DNA of 64,000 bases from Saprospiraceae bacterium (GCA_016711125.1 JADJTQ010000012.1:186001-250000); one strand, 5' to 3'. Shown: positions 1-9,399, counted from the first letter of the stretch. Numbers and translations are program-made. The notes: generated from the sequence alone by a model not told the origin.

Positions 1-162
1 ATGAATTATCCCTAGTACAATGCCAAGTATGGTCGTTTTGCCACTACCATTCGGACCAAGTATACCCCAGATCTCGCCCTGCTGCACCTGAAGGTTTAGG
101 CCATTGAGGGCCTCTATGTTACCATAAGACTTCGAGGTGTCTTTAATCGATAAGACATTCAT
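1..162 (-). CDS. ABC transporter ATP-binding protein, N-terminal part (cut by window edge)
   Basis: The reverse strand reads from an ATG at 162 down to base 1 without a stop, giving the first 54 residues of an ABC ATPase. It starts MNVLSIKDTSKSYG and holds a clean Walker A motif, GPNGSGKTT, at about residues 37-45. The protein would energise transport across the inner membrane. The substrate cannot be told, because the signature motif, Walker B and partner permease lie outside the window. In Bacteroidota such single ATPases are often GldA- or CcmA-like exporters, but nothing here decides that. It diverges from the ABC gene that follows. Confidence 0.85.
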   Translation of the reverse strand, partial: MNVLSIKDTSKSYGNIEALNGLNLQVQQGEIWGILGPNGSGKTTILGIVLGIIH

Positions 163-178
163 GCCGTCCAAGATAATG

Positions 179-186
179 CGAACTTA
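179..186 (-). promoter_or_regulatory. Possible -7 element of the first ABC gene
   Basis: Reverse-strand TAAGTTCG, close to the Bacteroidota TAnnTTTG element, sits 17 bases upstream of the ATG at 162. No well-spaced TTG -33 box is present, so support is modest. Confidence 0.3.
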
Positions 187-376
187 CCGGATTTGTCAAA
201 CAATCAGACAGATCCCATGTTGCAATCGATTTGAAGTAAGTACACGAGTCACTTTACCTTTCGGTTGAATCAGTTTTGAAAAGACCAAGGGCAGCATACA
301 GTTAGATCGGATAAATGCCTCACTTTCTTTGTCCGTCTTCATTATCTTAAGGGCAACTTTCCAGGTCTTGTGTGAT

Positions 377-1919
377 ATGTTACATATTGAGAAGCTAAGC
401 GTGGATTATGTCACAACACATGGTGTGGTCAAAGGAATTGTTAATCTCAATTTAGCCATTCGAAAGGGGTGAAATTGTTACGGTTCTTGGCAAAACAGGT
501 TCAGGAAAATCAACACTCTTGAGGTGCATCCTCGGCAGTTTGAGTCCAAATGCAAAGATCGATCCCTCTGCTATACTAAGGGTGAATGGTCACGATATCC
601 TATTCAGTAACAAGCCAGAAACAAGGTCGCTTCGAAAAAATTTCATGGCTTCAATGCCACAAAACCCACTATTGGCTCTAAATCCAACGATGACCTGTGG
701 TAGCCAGGTAGCAGAAGTTATTACAGGCAGGAGAAAAGAAAAAAAAGCTATCGTACTCGATCTTTTTGAAAAGGTATATTTGACAAAGCCTGAAAAACTT
801 TATTATGCTTATCCCAACCAGGTATCATTAGGACAACTGCAACGGGTCAGCTTAGCCATGGCTCTCGCCGCCAAACCTCAACTTCTGCTGGTTGATGAAC
901 CTTTTTCATCTCTTGATGCCACTAACGCATATTTACTTAGTTCCTTGTTCAGAGATCTATCCCGTCAACAGAAGATTACTTTCTTAATGATCACGCACGA
1001 TCTTAAAGTGACCGAGACACTGGCCGATTGCTGGATTTGGATGGAAAATGGAGCAATATTGCTGGAAGGGTCAGGATCCATTATTCAAATGCAGGATTTA
1101 CCTATTGAGATCGGACAAGTCGTGAGGTCTGCGAGTTTGGTGAATGATCACAAACCCAAATTGAATCCTGGCACCGAAGCGCTTTTGTCCCTAAGTAATG
1201 TGGGTTACCGGTATGAACGAAGAAAGAGATTAAGTATTCGCAAGAAAGAACCATCAAGAGCAATTTCCGGGATAAACCTCACTATATATCGACATCATGT
1301 ATTAGGTCTTGTCGGGCAATCTGGTAGCGGTAAAAGTACCCTTGCTAAAATCATAGGTGGACTTATAATTGATTTTGAAGGCCAATTAAAACGGCACTTT
1401 GTCGAAAATCGACCCTATTTCAAGCATGTTCAGTACATCATGCAGGATCCAGCCTCCTCGTTGCCACCTCTTCGATCTGTCGGAGACATCATTCTTGACA
1501 CGATTGCTGCATATTTTACAGAGATTGGCAAACGCGATCGTCTTTTGCTCCTACAGAAAGTACTTAAAGATGTGGGCCTTTCAGATGATTATCGATCTAA
1601 ATTCCGCTACCAGCTTTCGGGAGGTGAAAAACAACGCATCATTCTGGCTAGGGCATTGGTCGTTCGTCCTGAAATTCTGGTCTTGGATGAATCATTGAGT
1701 GCTCTGGATCGATATATGCAATTTGAGATCTTACATCTGCTTGAAGATCTGATGAACAATTATAAGCTGTCCATAGTCCTGGTCAGTCATGATCTGGATT
1801 TGGTAGAAAACTTTTGCCAGACCTTGATATATCTGGAAGAGGGGAGAATCAGATTTGTAGGGAAAAGCAACGACCCCGCATTTCAAACATTGAAAGAATC
1901 AAAAAATATTTTGCATTGA
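377..1919 (+). CDS. Peptide-type ABC transporter, two fused ATPase domains (frameshifted near N-terminus)
   Basis: This is a DppD-DppF-like double ATPase of about 513 residues after correction, which would power uptake of oligopeptides, nickel or similar solutes. Domain 1 has Walker A GKTGSGKST at about residue 38, a degenerate signature (SLGQLQR) near 150 and Walker B LLLVDEP. Domain 2 has Walker A GQSGSGKST near 312, signature LSGGEKQR near 413 and Walker B ILVLDES. The ATG at 377 opens a good N-terminus (MLHIEKLSVDY), but it runs into TGA at about 470. Removing one base there (the T at 470) joins AIRKG to EIVTVLG and restores the frame. No permease or binding-protein gene is adjacent, so the partner subunits must lie elsewhere. 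Family is clear, substrate is not. Confidence 0.85.
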
Positions 1920-2011
1920 TGCAACCAAATTGCGTTCACTTACGTCTATTGTTTATGAAAACTTTAAGAAATGGATCATCTTGATTTAACACTTATTAAA
2001 GTTATTCATTA

Positions 2012-2019
2012 TACATTTG
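2012..2019 (+). promoter_or_regulatory. -7 promoter element
   Basis: TACATTTG matches TAnnTTTG and lies 19 bases upstream of the ATG at 2039. It is the main support for that small gene. No TTG box at the usual spacing. Confidence 0.35.
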
Positions 2020-2038
2020 CTCAACGAAACCTTACTAA

Positions 2039-2224
2039 ATGAAAACTTTGCGCACATTCGGGATCATATTGTTGATCATGATATCAGCAGCATGTTTCCT
2101 GTATTTAAACTACTGCCCTGAGAGTTACGGCGATTTTTCGGTCGGAACTTCCGAACTAACCGATGTAAAGATTTCTAAATTTATTGTGGAATCTCTCAAG
2201 AAGGTCGCTTTAACTTACTTTTAA
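2039..2224 (+). CDS. Small membrane-anchored protein, function unknown
   Basis: A 61-residue frame with a basic start (MKTLR) and a hydrophobic segment at about residues 8-24 that holds a cysteine in ISAAC, which could be a weak lipobox or a plain membrane anchor. The remaining 35 residues are polar. No family is recognised. A good TAnnTTTG element lies just upstream, which favours a real gene. The 3' end overlaps fmt on the other strand by 15 bases. It could also be the relic of a longer lipoprotein gene. Confidence 0.4.
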   Translation: MKTLRTFGIILLIMISAACFLYLNYCPESYGDFSVGTSELTDVKISKFIVESLKKVALTYF

Positions 2225-3166
2225 GATGATCTGATCAGATTTGGTGACATCATAGCCATTCAAGAAAGATTTTATATCCATTCGCCTTTTACCCGGCATC
2301 TGTAATTCCAAAATCTCAAGATATCCGTCAGTAGTAAAAAGGACCAGTTCCTTTTTTCCATCAGAGATTAGTGTGCCACTAGGTATCTGATGGCTTACCT
2401 GTTGATAACTGGATTTATAGATCTTTACGGTGAGATCATCGAGCTTCAACCAGGCACCAGGATAAGGCGAAAGACCTCTTATAAAATTGTAGATTTCCAT
2501 AGTCGTTAGATCTCGTTTGATCTCACAATCCTCCGTGAATATTTTCGGTGCCTTCGTACACAACGAGTCATCCTGAGGCTTGAGGCCTGCTATTCCCGTC
2601 AACAATGCATTAACGGTTTTGACGACCAGAGGAGCGCCCAAAACCATCATTTTATCGTGCAATGATCCCGCATCATCCTGTTCACTAATTGGGATTCTTT
2701 CCTGAAACAGGATACCACCAGTATCAATTTCTTTGGCAATGAGGAAAGTGGTTAAACCTGTCTCTTTTTCACCATTGATTATTGCCCAGTTAATCGGCGC
2801 AGCACCTCGATAACAGGGGAGGAGGGAAGCGTGCAAATTGATCGTGCCGAATTTGGGTATAGACCAGATAACTTCGGGCAACATCCTAAAAGCGACAACT
2901 ACCGCCAAATCTGGTAATAAAGACTGAAAAGTCTCGATAAAGGCCGGATCCTTAAGTTTGAGCGGTTGTAATATCGGCAGTTGGTAGTTGTCGGCAGCTG
3001 TCTTGACGGCTGATCTGATCACCTGATTCTGGCCACGGCCGCCAACCTTATCTACCGCTGTTACGACTGCTACTACATCTAAATTTTCCTGCGCCAATAA
3101 AGCTTCCAGGGTTGGCACTGAAAAATCAGGTGTACCCATAAATACGATCCGATGCTTTTTAGTCAT
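2210..3166 (-). CDS. fmt: Methionyl-tRNA formyltransferase
   Basis: This 318-residue protein has the usual length of Fmt, which formylates initiator Met-tRNA with 10-formyltetrahydrofolate in the cytosol. The N-terminal formyltransferase fold starts with RIVFMGTPDFSVPTLEALL. The catalytic triad is visible as N110, H112 (in HASLLPCYRGAAP) and D148 (in KEIDTGG). The C-terminal OB-like tRNA-binding domain follows from about residue 205. The ATG at 3166 is preceded by no other in-frame start. Fmt often sits with def or priA, but here it is alone and convergent with a small membrane protein. Confidence 0.97.
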   Translation of the reverse strand: MTKKHRIVFMGTPDFSVPTLEALLAQENLDVVAVVTAVDKVGGRGQNQVIRSAVKTAADNYQLPILQPLKLKDPAFIETFQSLLPDLAVVVAFRMLPEVIWSIPKFGTINLHASLLPCYRGAAPINWAIINGEKETGLTTFLIAKEIDTGGILFQERIPISEQDDAGSLHDKMMVLGAPLVVKTVNALLTGIAGLKPQDDSLCTKAPKIFTEDCEIKRDLTTMEIYNFIRGLSPYPGAWLKLDDLTVKIYKSSYQQVSHQIPSGTLISDGKKELVLFTTDGYLEILELQMPGKRRMDIKSFLNGYDVTKSDQIILKVS

Positions 3167-3310
3167 GTTGCGAATTTACATTTCATTTTGCTGGAATCTA
3201 AAGCAGAATCAGAATGAAAATGATTCGAATTCATTTCTGGCAAGAGATTTGGTCGTATCAACTCAGTTGGCATTCCTGATCGTTGATCGATATATTCTAT
3301 CTAACGGAAG

Positions 3311-3324
3311 ATTCGTTAACGAAT
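3311..3324. repeat. 14-bp perfect palindrome upstream of the SCP2 gene
   Basis: ATTCGTTAACGAAT reads the same on both strands and lies 85 bases before the SCP2 start in the fmt/SCP2 divergent intergenic region. It may be a regulator site. Nothing else supports that. Confidence 0.35.
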
Positions 3325-3408
3325 TTGGGGGAATAGATCGTGGAAGTATTGGCCAATACCAAAATATTTGAGTTTATTCGTGGTTGAAGACTTTAACCAA
3401 AATTACAA

Positions 3409-3726
3409 ATGACAGCTAAGGAGTTCTTGTTCGCATTGCCGGAGAAAGTCAAACCTGAAACGCTTGATGGTTTGGAGACGACCTTTCATTTTAATATCTC
3501 CGGAGAGGGAGGTGGGCAAGTAACCGTGCATGTGAAAGATGGTAAATGTACGGCCGAAGAAGGTCTACAAGGGGAAGCTAGATGTGTCGTAGCTGCAAAA
3601 GAGGATAATCTGATGAACGTCTTAAAAGGTAAAATCAATCCGCTGATGGCGATTTTAACCGGTAAACTCACAATCAGTAATCAAGGCGAGATGCTTAAGT
3701 ATGCTAAGATATTTGGTCTAATGTAG
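3409..3726 (+). CDS. SCP2 sterol-binding domain protein
   Basis: A 105-residue single-domain protein of the SCP-2 lipid-transfer fold. Typical features are the N-terminal helix (MTAKEFLFALPEKV), the FHFNISGEGGG strand, and the helix pair ending in NPLMAILTGKLTISNQGEML, which is the conserved SCP2 C-terminal signature. Family members bind acyl chains or sterol-like lipids in a hydrophobic tunnel; the bacterial ligand is unknown. The gene stands alone, divergent from fmt and convergent with the DUF5683 gene. Confidence 0.9.
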   Translation: MTAKEFLFALPEKVKPETLDGLETTFHFNISGEGGGQVTVHVKDGKCTAEEGLQGEARCVVAAKEDNLMNVLKGKINPLMAILTGKLTISNQGEMLKYAKIFGLM

Positions 3727-3738
3727 CCAAATGGACAC

Positions 3739-4338
3739 TTAATCAGCAGGTCTCAAAACCAAACCGATACCAATCCCATTCTGATATCCATTGAACATAG
3801 GTTTGATCGTCAATGAAAGATCTTCATTCATGTCAAAAGATTTCAGATGACCATCAACATAGGCATCCAGAGCGGTGATCGCATACATACCAAAAAAGCC
3901 AACATAAGAGAGTTGAAGATTTTTGTCGTAACTATTGCGTATCCGTCTTAAGGTTTCGGCATCACGGATGATCCCGGTAAACTCATGTTCAAGACCTGCC
4001 ACTTCTAAGCCATAAGCCGTGCCAAATTGGTCTCTGCCCTGCTTATTGAATTGTACAAGTTTTATCAGGGCGACAAAACCTCCCCACACAATGGGAGCCT
4101 TCCAATATCTTTTATTATAAATCTGTCCGGAACCAGGTAGCACCAGCGAATAAATGGCTGACCGATATGGATTGGGATAAGGTTGGCGCCAGGCAATCTT
4201 AAAATAACCTTTTTTCTTGGCGTTGGTTAGTTCGGTGGGTGTAGAGCTTTGATCAGTTGCATTTGATTGTGCCGAGGCAATTTCTGCCAGATAGAGAAGG
4301 CCAAAGAGGCAAATGACTAATCCGGACCGTCCTTTCAT
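3739..4338 (-). CDS. DUF5683 domain protein, exported
   Basis: A 199-residue protein with a signal peptide (LVICLFGLLYLAEIASAQ, cleavage after AQ near residue 24), then a DUF5683 domain with the recognisable SLVLPGSGQIYNKRYWKAP stretch at about residues 65-84. Family members are Bacteroidota envelope proteins of unknown function that very often follow parB, as here (28-base gap). Two further hydrophobic segments (about 85-95 and 145-160) suggest membrane association. Probably the last gene of the parA-parB transcript. Confidence 0.85.
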   Translation of the reverse strand: MKGRSGLVICLFGLLYLAEIASAQSNATDQSSTPTELTNAKKKGYFKIAWRQPYPNPYRSAIYSLVLPGSGQIYNKRYWKAPIVWGGFVALIKLVQFNKQGRDQFGTAYGLEVAGLEHEFTGIIRDAETLRRIRNSYDKNLQLSYVGFFGMYAITALDAYVDGHLKSFDMNEDLSLTIKPMFNGYQNGIGIGLVLRPAD

Positions 4339-4365
4339 ATGGGCTAAAACGAATGAAAGGATGGA

Positions 4366-5256
4366 TTAGTTGCTATCAAAATAGTCCAGGATTTCATTGA
4401 GGTCATCATCAGATTGAAAATGGATGATCAAAGTCCCTGTTCCTGAATTTTTACGTTTCATCTCGATCTTGGTACCCAGTTGCTTGGCAAGATGATCGAC
4501 CGTATGCTGATATTCAACGGGCAATTTTGAAGTCACAGGTGTTTTCGATCGATCAGGGATAAGGAATTCTTTGACTAATTTTTCCGTAGCTCTTACCGAA
4601 AGATCATCTTCCAGCACTCGCTTTAGGGCAAGCAATTGCCCTTCCTGACTTGGTATCGAAAGAAGTGATCGTGCATGGCCCATACTGATTCGATTTGATT
4701 TCAAAGCCTGCTGCACAACCGGTGGGAGTTTTAGCAATCGAATGAAATTGGTGACCGTACTTCGGTTTTTTCCAATCCGCTCGCTGAGAGCTTCGTGTGT
4801 CAACGCACATTCGTCTATCAGACGTTGATAAGATATCGCAACCTCCACTGCATTTAATTCAGCTCTTTGAATGTTTTCAACCAGAGCCATCTCCAGCATT
4901 TCCTGATCATTGGCTTCTCGTATGAAGGCAGGGATATTTTGCAATCCAGCCATTTTTGATGCTCGTAGTCGTCGCTCACCAGCAATTAGTTGAAAGCGCT
5001 CTCCGTCCAATTTTCTAAGTGTGACGGGTTGAATAAGTCCAAAAGTCTTAATCGATTCAGCTAGCTCTTCTAGCGCATCCACATCAAAGTCATTCCGAGG
5101 CTGAAAGGGATTGATCTCTATTAAGTGAATTGACACCTCATTGATAGGAGTGGAGTTATTTTTCATTTCCTCCCCGACAGGTGCTCTTGATTTACTTGTA
5201 TCACCTAACAGAGCCCTAATGCCTTTGCCCAGTTCTTGTTTGTCAACTTTAGCCAT
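4366..5256 (-). CDS. parB: Chromosome-partitioning protein ParB/Spo0J
   Basis: A 296-residue ParB that binds parS sites and, as a CTP-dependent clamp, loads onto DNA near the origin for segregation with ParA. The N-terminal CTP-binding domain carries IAGERRLRAS with the GERR motif at 93-96. A helix-turn-helix follows at about 150-175 (ALSERIGKNRSTVTNFIRLL). The C-terminal dimerisation region includes GTGTLIIHF. It begins 6 bases after the parA stop, so the two are co-transcribed. I saw no parS-like site in the window. Confidence 0.96.
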   Translation of the reverse strand: MAKVDKQELGKGIRALLGDTSKSRAPVGEEMKNNSTPINEVSIHLIEINPFQPRNDFDVDALEELAESIKTFGLIQPVTLRKLDGERFQLIAGERRLRASKMAGLQNIPAFIREANDQEMLEMALVENIQRAELNAVEVAISYQRLIDECALTHEALSERIGKNRSTVTNFIRLLKLPPVVQQALKSNRISMGHARSLLSIPSQEGQLLALKRVLEDDLSVRATEKLVKEFLIPDRSKTPVTSKLPVEYQHTVDHLAKQLGTKIEMKRKNSGTGTLIIHFQSDDDLNEILDYFDSN

Positions 5257-5262
5257 TTCGTT

Positions 5263-6051
5263 TTATTCGGCAGATACCTTTGCGGTAATCTTGTTTCTTC
5301 TTAAAAATTCCTTGGCAAGGTTCAGAAAATTAATGGTTCCCTTGCTATTGACATCGTACATCAGGACAGGTTGATGCATACTCGGAGCCTCACTTAGTTT
5401 AGAATTTCGATGGATGATTGTGTCATAAACTATATCATCCGCATGGCTTTTAACCTCATCTACGACTACATTGGCCAGCCTTAGTCGACGATCGTACATA
5501 CTCAGTACGATTCCCTCAATCTCCAGATTTTCATTGAGTTGCTGTTTGACCAGTGCAATGGTATTCTTTAATTTATGCAAGCCCTCTAATGCAAATATTT
5601 CACATTGGATCGGAATAAGCACAGTGTCAGCTGCTGTCAAAGCATTTACGGTAATGATACCCAAACTTGGAAGACAGTCAATAAATATAAAGTCGTAGTC
5701 ATCTTTGATCTGAGCAAGTGATTCCTTGAGAATATATTCCCGCCTGAACCGGCTGACTAACTCCAACTCGGCTCCAACCAAGTCAATGCTACTGGGCATG
5801 ATAAATAGATTAGGAGTCTCAGTTCTCATAATGACCTCGGCAGGATGTATGTCGTTGATCATGCAATCGTAGGTGCTTCTCTCGATAGCGATGGGCTCGA
5901 TACCCACACCAGAAGTAGCATTCGCTTGTGGGTCAGCGTCGATTATCAATACTCTATATTCCAGTATCGCCAAACTGGCTCCCAGATTGATGGCGGTGGT
6001 TGTTTTACCAACTCCACCTTTTTGATTGGCTATAGCTATAATTTTACCCAT
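5263..6051 (-). CDS. parA: ParA/Soj chromosome-partitioning ATPase
   Basis: A 262-residue ParA-type P-loop ATPase that drives ParB-bound origins apart over the nucleoid. The deviant Walker A KGGVGKTT lies at residues 11-18, with the ADPQAN motif and FIDCLPSLG (Walker B region) further on. I chose the ATG at 6051 (MGKIIAIANQ) instead of the upstream one at 6066, since family members begin directly with the first strand. Chromosomal ParA proteins are of this short type without an N-terminal DNA-binding domain. Confidence 0.96.
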   Translation of the reverse strand: MGKIIAIANQKGGVGKTTTAINLGASLAILEYRVLIIDADPQANATSGVGIEPIAIERSTYDCMINDIHPAEVIMRTETPNLFIMPSSIDLVGAELELVSRFRREYILKESLAQIKDDYDFIFIDCLPSLGIITVNALTAADTVLIPIQCEIFALEGLHKLKNTIALVKQQLNENLEIEGIVLSMYDRRLRLANVVVDEVKSHADDIVYDTIIHRNSKLSEAPSMHQPVLMYDVNSKGTINFLNLAKEFLRRNKITAKVSAE

Positions 6052-6074
6052 AAGATTCAGATGCAAAACAACGA

Positions 6075-6755
6075 TTAAAATAAGAATTGTTCCCCTACTT
6101 GGGGTAGTTTCAACTCGAGGCCGGCCTGCTCAAAGGCGATAATAGCCGCCTGGTGATCAATTTTGATGGGTGTAAAGGTATCAAAATGACACCCGATGAC
6201 CTTCTTGGTTCGGACCATTTTTGCCGCGAGTACAGCATCATGGGCATCCATGGTAAAGTGACCTCCCACCGGCATAATCGCGAAGTCTATTTGACCACAG
6301 AGCTCAGGAATCAATTTCATGTCAAGGGTGAGGCATGTATCTCCGGCCAGGTAAAAAGTTTTATCCTTGACCATAAAAACAAACCCACACGGATTTCCTC
6401 CGTAGTTACCATCAGGCAAACTACTGGAATGTATCGCGTTTACCAACCTGACCTTACCAAAAGGTCCCTGCCAGGTGCCGCCATGATTCATGCCCAAACC
6501 ATTTAAGCCCTTGGTGCCGAACCAACTTGCAACTTCATAATTGGCTATAATCGGTGTTTCCTTGCTGGCGATAACCCCCACATCAGCAATATGGTCACCA
6601 TGACCATGAGTCAGGAAAATAAAGTCAGCCTGGATATCACTTGGGTTGAGATGACTGGCAATCGCATTGCCACTAATGAAAGGATCTACAACAACTTTGT
6701 GACCTTCAAAGTCAAACCAAAAACAGCTATGCCCATAGTAGGTGATGTGAATCAT
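6075..6755 (-). CDS. UPF0173 metal-dependent hydrolase
   Basis: A 226-residue metallo-beta-lactamase-fold protein of the UPF0173 family. The start MIHITYYGHSCFWFDFEG is typical, so the ATG at 6755 is preferred over longer upstream options. The metal-binding HGHGDH motif lies at residues 50-55, and later ligands are seen in LAGDTCL and GCHFDTF. The physiological substrate of the family is unknown. It lies 23 bases upstream of parA on the same strand, so it may share its transcript. Confidence 0.92.
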   Translation of the reverse strand: MIHITYYGHSCFWFDFEGHKVVVDPFISGNAIASHLNPSDIQADFIFLTHGHGDHIADVGVIASKETPIIANYEVASWFGTKGLNGLGMNHGGTWQGPFGKVRLVNAIHSSSLPDGNYGGNPCGFVFMVKDKTFYLAGDTCLTLDMKLIPELCGQIDFAIMPVGGHFTMDAHDAVLAAKMVRTKKVIGCHFDTFTPIKIDHQAAIIAFEQAGLELKLPQVGEQFLF

Positions 6756-6971
6756 ATGATGCTTTACGATGCCTCTCTGAGAAGATTGCAGATAGCAAAA
6801 GTATAATAATCCTTCAACAATTGACGGATTAGGCTGGTTATTACTCCTATCTTTATTTGAATGACATAGACTGATAATTACTTTGATTTGCCGTGCGAAC
6901 AGAAATGGCAACCCGACCTTCCAAATTACAAATACAATCCATCAGATGTTTGCTCAGCAATCCGACTCAAT

Positions 6972-7239
6972 GATAAAAGTACTTAAATTGACATCCCTTC
7001 CGACTGATTTTCATGGCAAGAAAGCCCGTCTGACAGGTGTTTCAACCGGTCGTGTAGGCAATCTTCACGGTATGGAGCATCTCACGAATATTTTAAATTA
7101 TCTTCAGGTTGTTGTTTTCCTCAACCGGTTGCTTTTATCATCTATTCACCAATTTAAAGGACGATGGCGATTGATCTAAATGAAAAGTAACACAATGCAA
7201 ATACTGCAAAAGCTAGTCGACGATTTTGTCAATTCTTAA
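6972..7239 (+). pseudogene. Remnant of an NADPH-dependent FMN reductase
   Basis: The frame beginning near 6972 encodes a stretch that resembles the C-terminal half of flavodoxin-like NADPH-dependent FMN reductases: FHGKKARLTGVSTGRVGN followed by LHGMEHLTNILNYL. The match continues past a stop at 7177-7179 in another phase (KDDGD, then LQKLVDDFVNS, ending at a TAA at 7237-7239). The N-terminal FMN-binding half is not visible upstream, and at least two lesions break what is left. This is best read as a decaying gene fragment. It ends three bases before lipB. Confidence 0.6.
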
Positions 7240-7241
7240 GA

Positions 7242-7961
7242 ATGGGTCATCAACAAGTCATCGTAAAAGACCTTGGAAGGATCGCTTATGCAGATGCTCT
7301 GGAAGTACAGCGTGATCTCTTAGGTAGTCTGGTAGATTTAAAAAAGCAAAACCGGCCAAAATTAGTCTCGGATAGGGTGGTACCCCAACATTATTTTCTC
7401 TTCTGCGAGCACGATCCTGTGATCACCCTTGGTAGAACGGGAAGTGAGCAAAATCTTCTTGTAAATGCCGCGCAGCTTGATAAGGAGGAAATCTCTTTTT
7501 ACAGAACCAATCGAGGGGGAGATATTACATTTCATGGACCGGGCCAAATCGTGGGATATCCAATTTTTGATCTTGAATACTTTTTTACAGATGTCCATAA
7601 ATATGTGCGGTATATCGAAGAAGGAGTCATCCGCACTCTTCTGACTTTTAACATTCTCGGAAAGAGGGTGGAGGGCTATACGGGTGTTTGGCTGGAGGCG
7701 ACCGATAATCGACCTGAAAGAAAAATTTGTGCCATTGGTATTCACTTGAGCAGATGGATTTCAATGCATGGTTTTGCTTTTAATGTCAATACGGATCTCC
7801 GGTTTTTTGATAAAATTATTCCCTGTGGAATTTCTGATGATAGTAGAGAGGTAACCTCTCTTGCTAAGGAACTCGGTCATGACGTAGACTTGAAAGAAGT
7901 GAAAAAGATATTGCTTGACCACTACGCTCAATTGTTCGAATTTGATTACTTCATTGAGTAA
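7242..7961 (+). CDS. lipB: Octanoyl-[acyl-carrier-protein]:protein N-octanoyltransferase
   Basis: A 239-residue LipB, which moves the octanoyl group from ACP to lipoyl domains, the first step of lipoate synthesis. The family motif RGGDITFHGPGQIVGYPIFD covers residues 91-110. The catalytic lysine is K161 (in RKICAIGIH) and the acyl-carrying cysteine is C195 (in IIPCGIS). Length is close to that of other Bacteroidota LipB proteins. The ATG at 7242 follows directly on the FMN reductase remnant. LipA is not in the window. Confidence 0.96.
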   Translation: MGHQQVIVKDLGRIAYADALEVQRDLLGSLVDLKKQNRPKLVSDRVVPQHYFLFCEHDPVITLGRTGSEQNLLVNAAQLDKEEISFYRTNRGGDITFHGPGQIVGYPIFDLEYFFTDVHKYVRYIEEGVIRTLLTFNILGKRVEGYTGVWLEATDNRPERKICAIGIHLSRWISMHGFAFNVNTDLRFFDKIIPCGISDDSREVTSLAKELGHDVDLKEVKKILLDHYAQLFEFDYFIE

Positions 7962-8243
7962 TTATTAAAACCATAATATTAAGCTCAGTAGCTTCAAAAG
8001 AAAATTGATTCACGAAGTGACTCGAGATTTTGAGATAGTCATGACCCTGATAGCTTACTAAAAAAATCTAACCGCCTTGGAGATTTATTGCGTGGAAATT
8101 TTGATAAGGATGAATATCATCTGAACCACATATACTTCACGAAACATTCAAAGATCGGAAGTGCCACATCCGTGCATAATTTCTTATTTCGCTGAGAACA
8201 ATTTCAAGAAAATCCTTCAGAAAAGAGATAATCCCCTAGAGGA
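7962..8243. other. Gene-free stretch between lipB and ychF
   Basis: About 280 bases (313 counted to the ychF stop) without a convincing gene on either strand. Apart from the hairpin at its right end, annotated separately, I see no repeat, RNA or promoter of note. Confidence 0.6.
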
Positions 8244-8268
8244 TGTTGAAATACTCTCTATTTCAACA
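8244..8268 (-). terminator. Hairpin just downstream of ychF
   Basis: Perfect 10-bp arms TGTTGAAATA and TATTTCAACA with a 5-base loop, 6 bases after the ychF stop. No long T-run follows, so it may be a terminator or an RNA 3'-end stabiliser. Confidence 0.5.
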
Positions 8269-8274
8269 GGCCTC

Positions 8275-9372
8275 CTAGACATTAAATCGAAAATGCATCA
8301 CATCTCCGTCTTGTACCACATACTCTTTTCCTTCTACTGCCATTTTGCCCGCTTCTTTGACCGCAGCTTCAGATCCATATTTAATGAAATCATGATATTT
8401 GATCACTTCCGCACGGATAAATCCCTTTTCAAAATCTGAGTGAATAACACCGGCTGCCTGCGGGGCCAACGAACCTCTACGCACAGTCCAGGCTCTTACT
8501 TCTTTTTCTCCTGCGGTAAAATAAGTAATCAGGTCCAATAGCCTATAGCCTGACCGGATGATTTTATGTAAACCGGGTTCCGTTAGACCCAAATCATTTA
8601 AAAACACTTGACGGTCATCCTGATCATCAAGCTCCGCTATATCTGCTTCAATTCCTGCACAAATAATGATATGTTCGGAGTGATCATCAGTAATGGCGAT
8701 TTCAAAGGCTTGCGTGTAAGCATTTCCATACAAAACAGCCTTTTCATCGACATTACAGGCATATAAAACCGGTTTAGCGGTGAGAAGCATTGCTTCATTT
8801 ACCATTTCATCTCCAGCTTCGCTCATCATCAGGAGTCTTGCAGGTTTTCCGGTGCTCAACTGTGAAATGACAAGCTCAGCGGTTTCTACAGCACTCTTTG
8901 CTTCTTTAGTAGCAGCTTTGGCTTGCTTTCGTAATTTATCGAGTCGCTTTTCCATAGTCTCCATGTCCTTCAGAATTAACTCGGTCTCGACAATCTCCTT
9001 ATCCCTTACAGGATCGATGGATCCGTCGACATGTACTATCTGGCCATCATCAAAGCAGCGTACCACATGAATGATTGCATCGACTTCCCGGATGTTTGCC
9101 AAAAACTGGTTTCCTAAACCTTCACCCTGGCTTGCCCCCTTGATCAGTCCGGCAATATCGACGATTTCGATCGTTGTAGGTACAACCGACTTTGGTTTTA
9201 CTAGTGCAACTAATTTATCCAGTCGTTCATCGGGCACGGTCACCATCCCAATGTTGGGTTCTTTCGTTGCAAAAGGATAATTCGCTGCCAAAGCATTACC
9301 AGAAGTCAGCGCATTAAAGAGCGTAGATTTTCCTACATTTGGTAAACCAACAATGCCACATTTAAGAGCCAT
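8275..9372 (-). CDS. ychF: Ribosome-binding ATPase YchF (Obg family)
   Basis: A 365-residue YchF/OLA1-type P-loop protein of normal length. The G1 motif GLPNVGKST is at residues 8-16, with the DIAGLIKGASQGEGLGN switch region and the NVDEKA nucleotide-specificity segment further on. The C-terminal TGS-like domain ends in the conserved MHFRFNV. The protein binds ATP in preference to GTP and associates with the ribosome and stress responses. It stands alone with its own promoter and a hairpin at its 3' end. Confidence 0.97.
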   Translation of the reverse strand: MALKCGIVGLPNVGKSTLFNALTSGNALAANYPFATKEPNIGMVTVPDERLDKLVALVKPKSVVPTTIEIVDIAGLIKGASQGEGLGNQFLANIREVDAIIHVVRCFDDGQIVHVDGSIDPVRDKEIVETELILKDMETMEKRLDKLRKQAKAATKEAKSAVETAELVISQLSTGKPARLLMMSEAGDEMVNEAMLLTAKPVLYACNVDEKAVLYGNAYTQAFEIAITDDHSEHIIICAGIEADIAELDDQDDRQVFLNDLGLTEPGLHKIIRSGYRLLDLITYFTAGEKEVRAWTVRRGSLAPQAAGVIHSDFEKGFIRAEVIKYHDFIKYGSEAAVKEAGKMAVEGKEYVVQDGDVMHFRFNV

Positions 9373-9399
9373 AATACCTTATTTATTACAAAAGCAGCG

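Noticed and set aside
3165..3371. 68-residue plus-strand frame in the fmt/SCP2 gap
   Set aside because: No ribosome-binding or promoter context, no family features, and it overlaps the fmt start.
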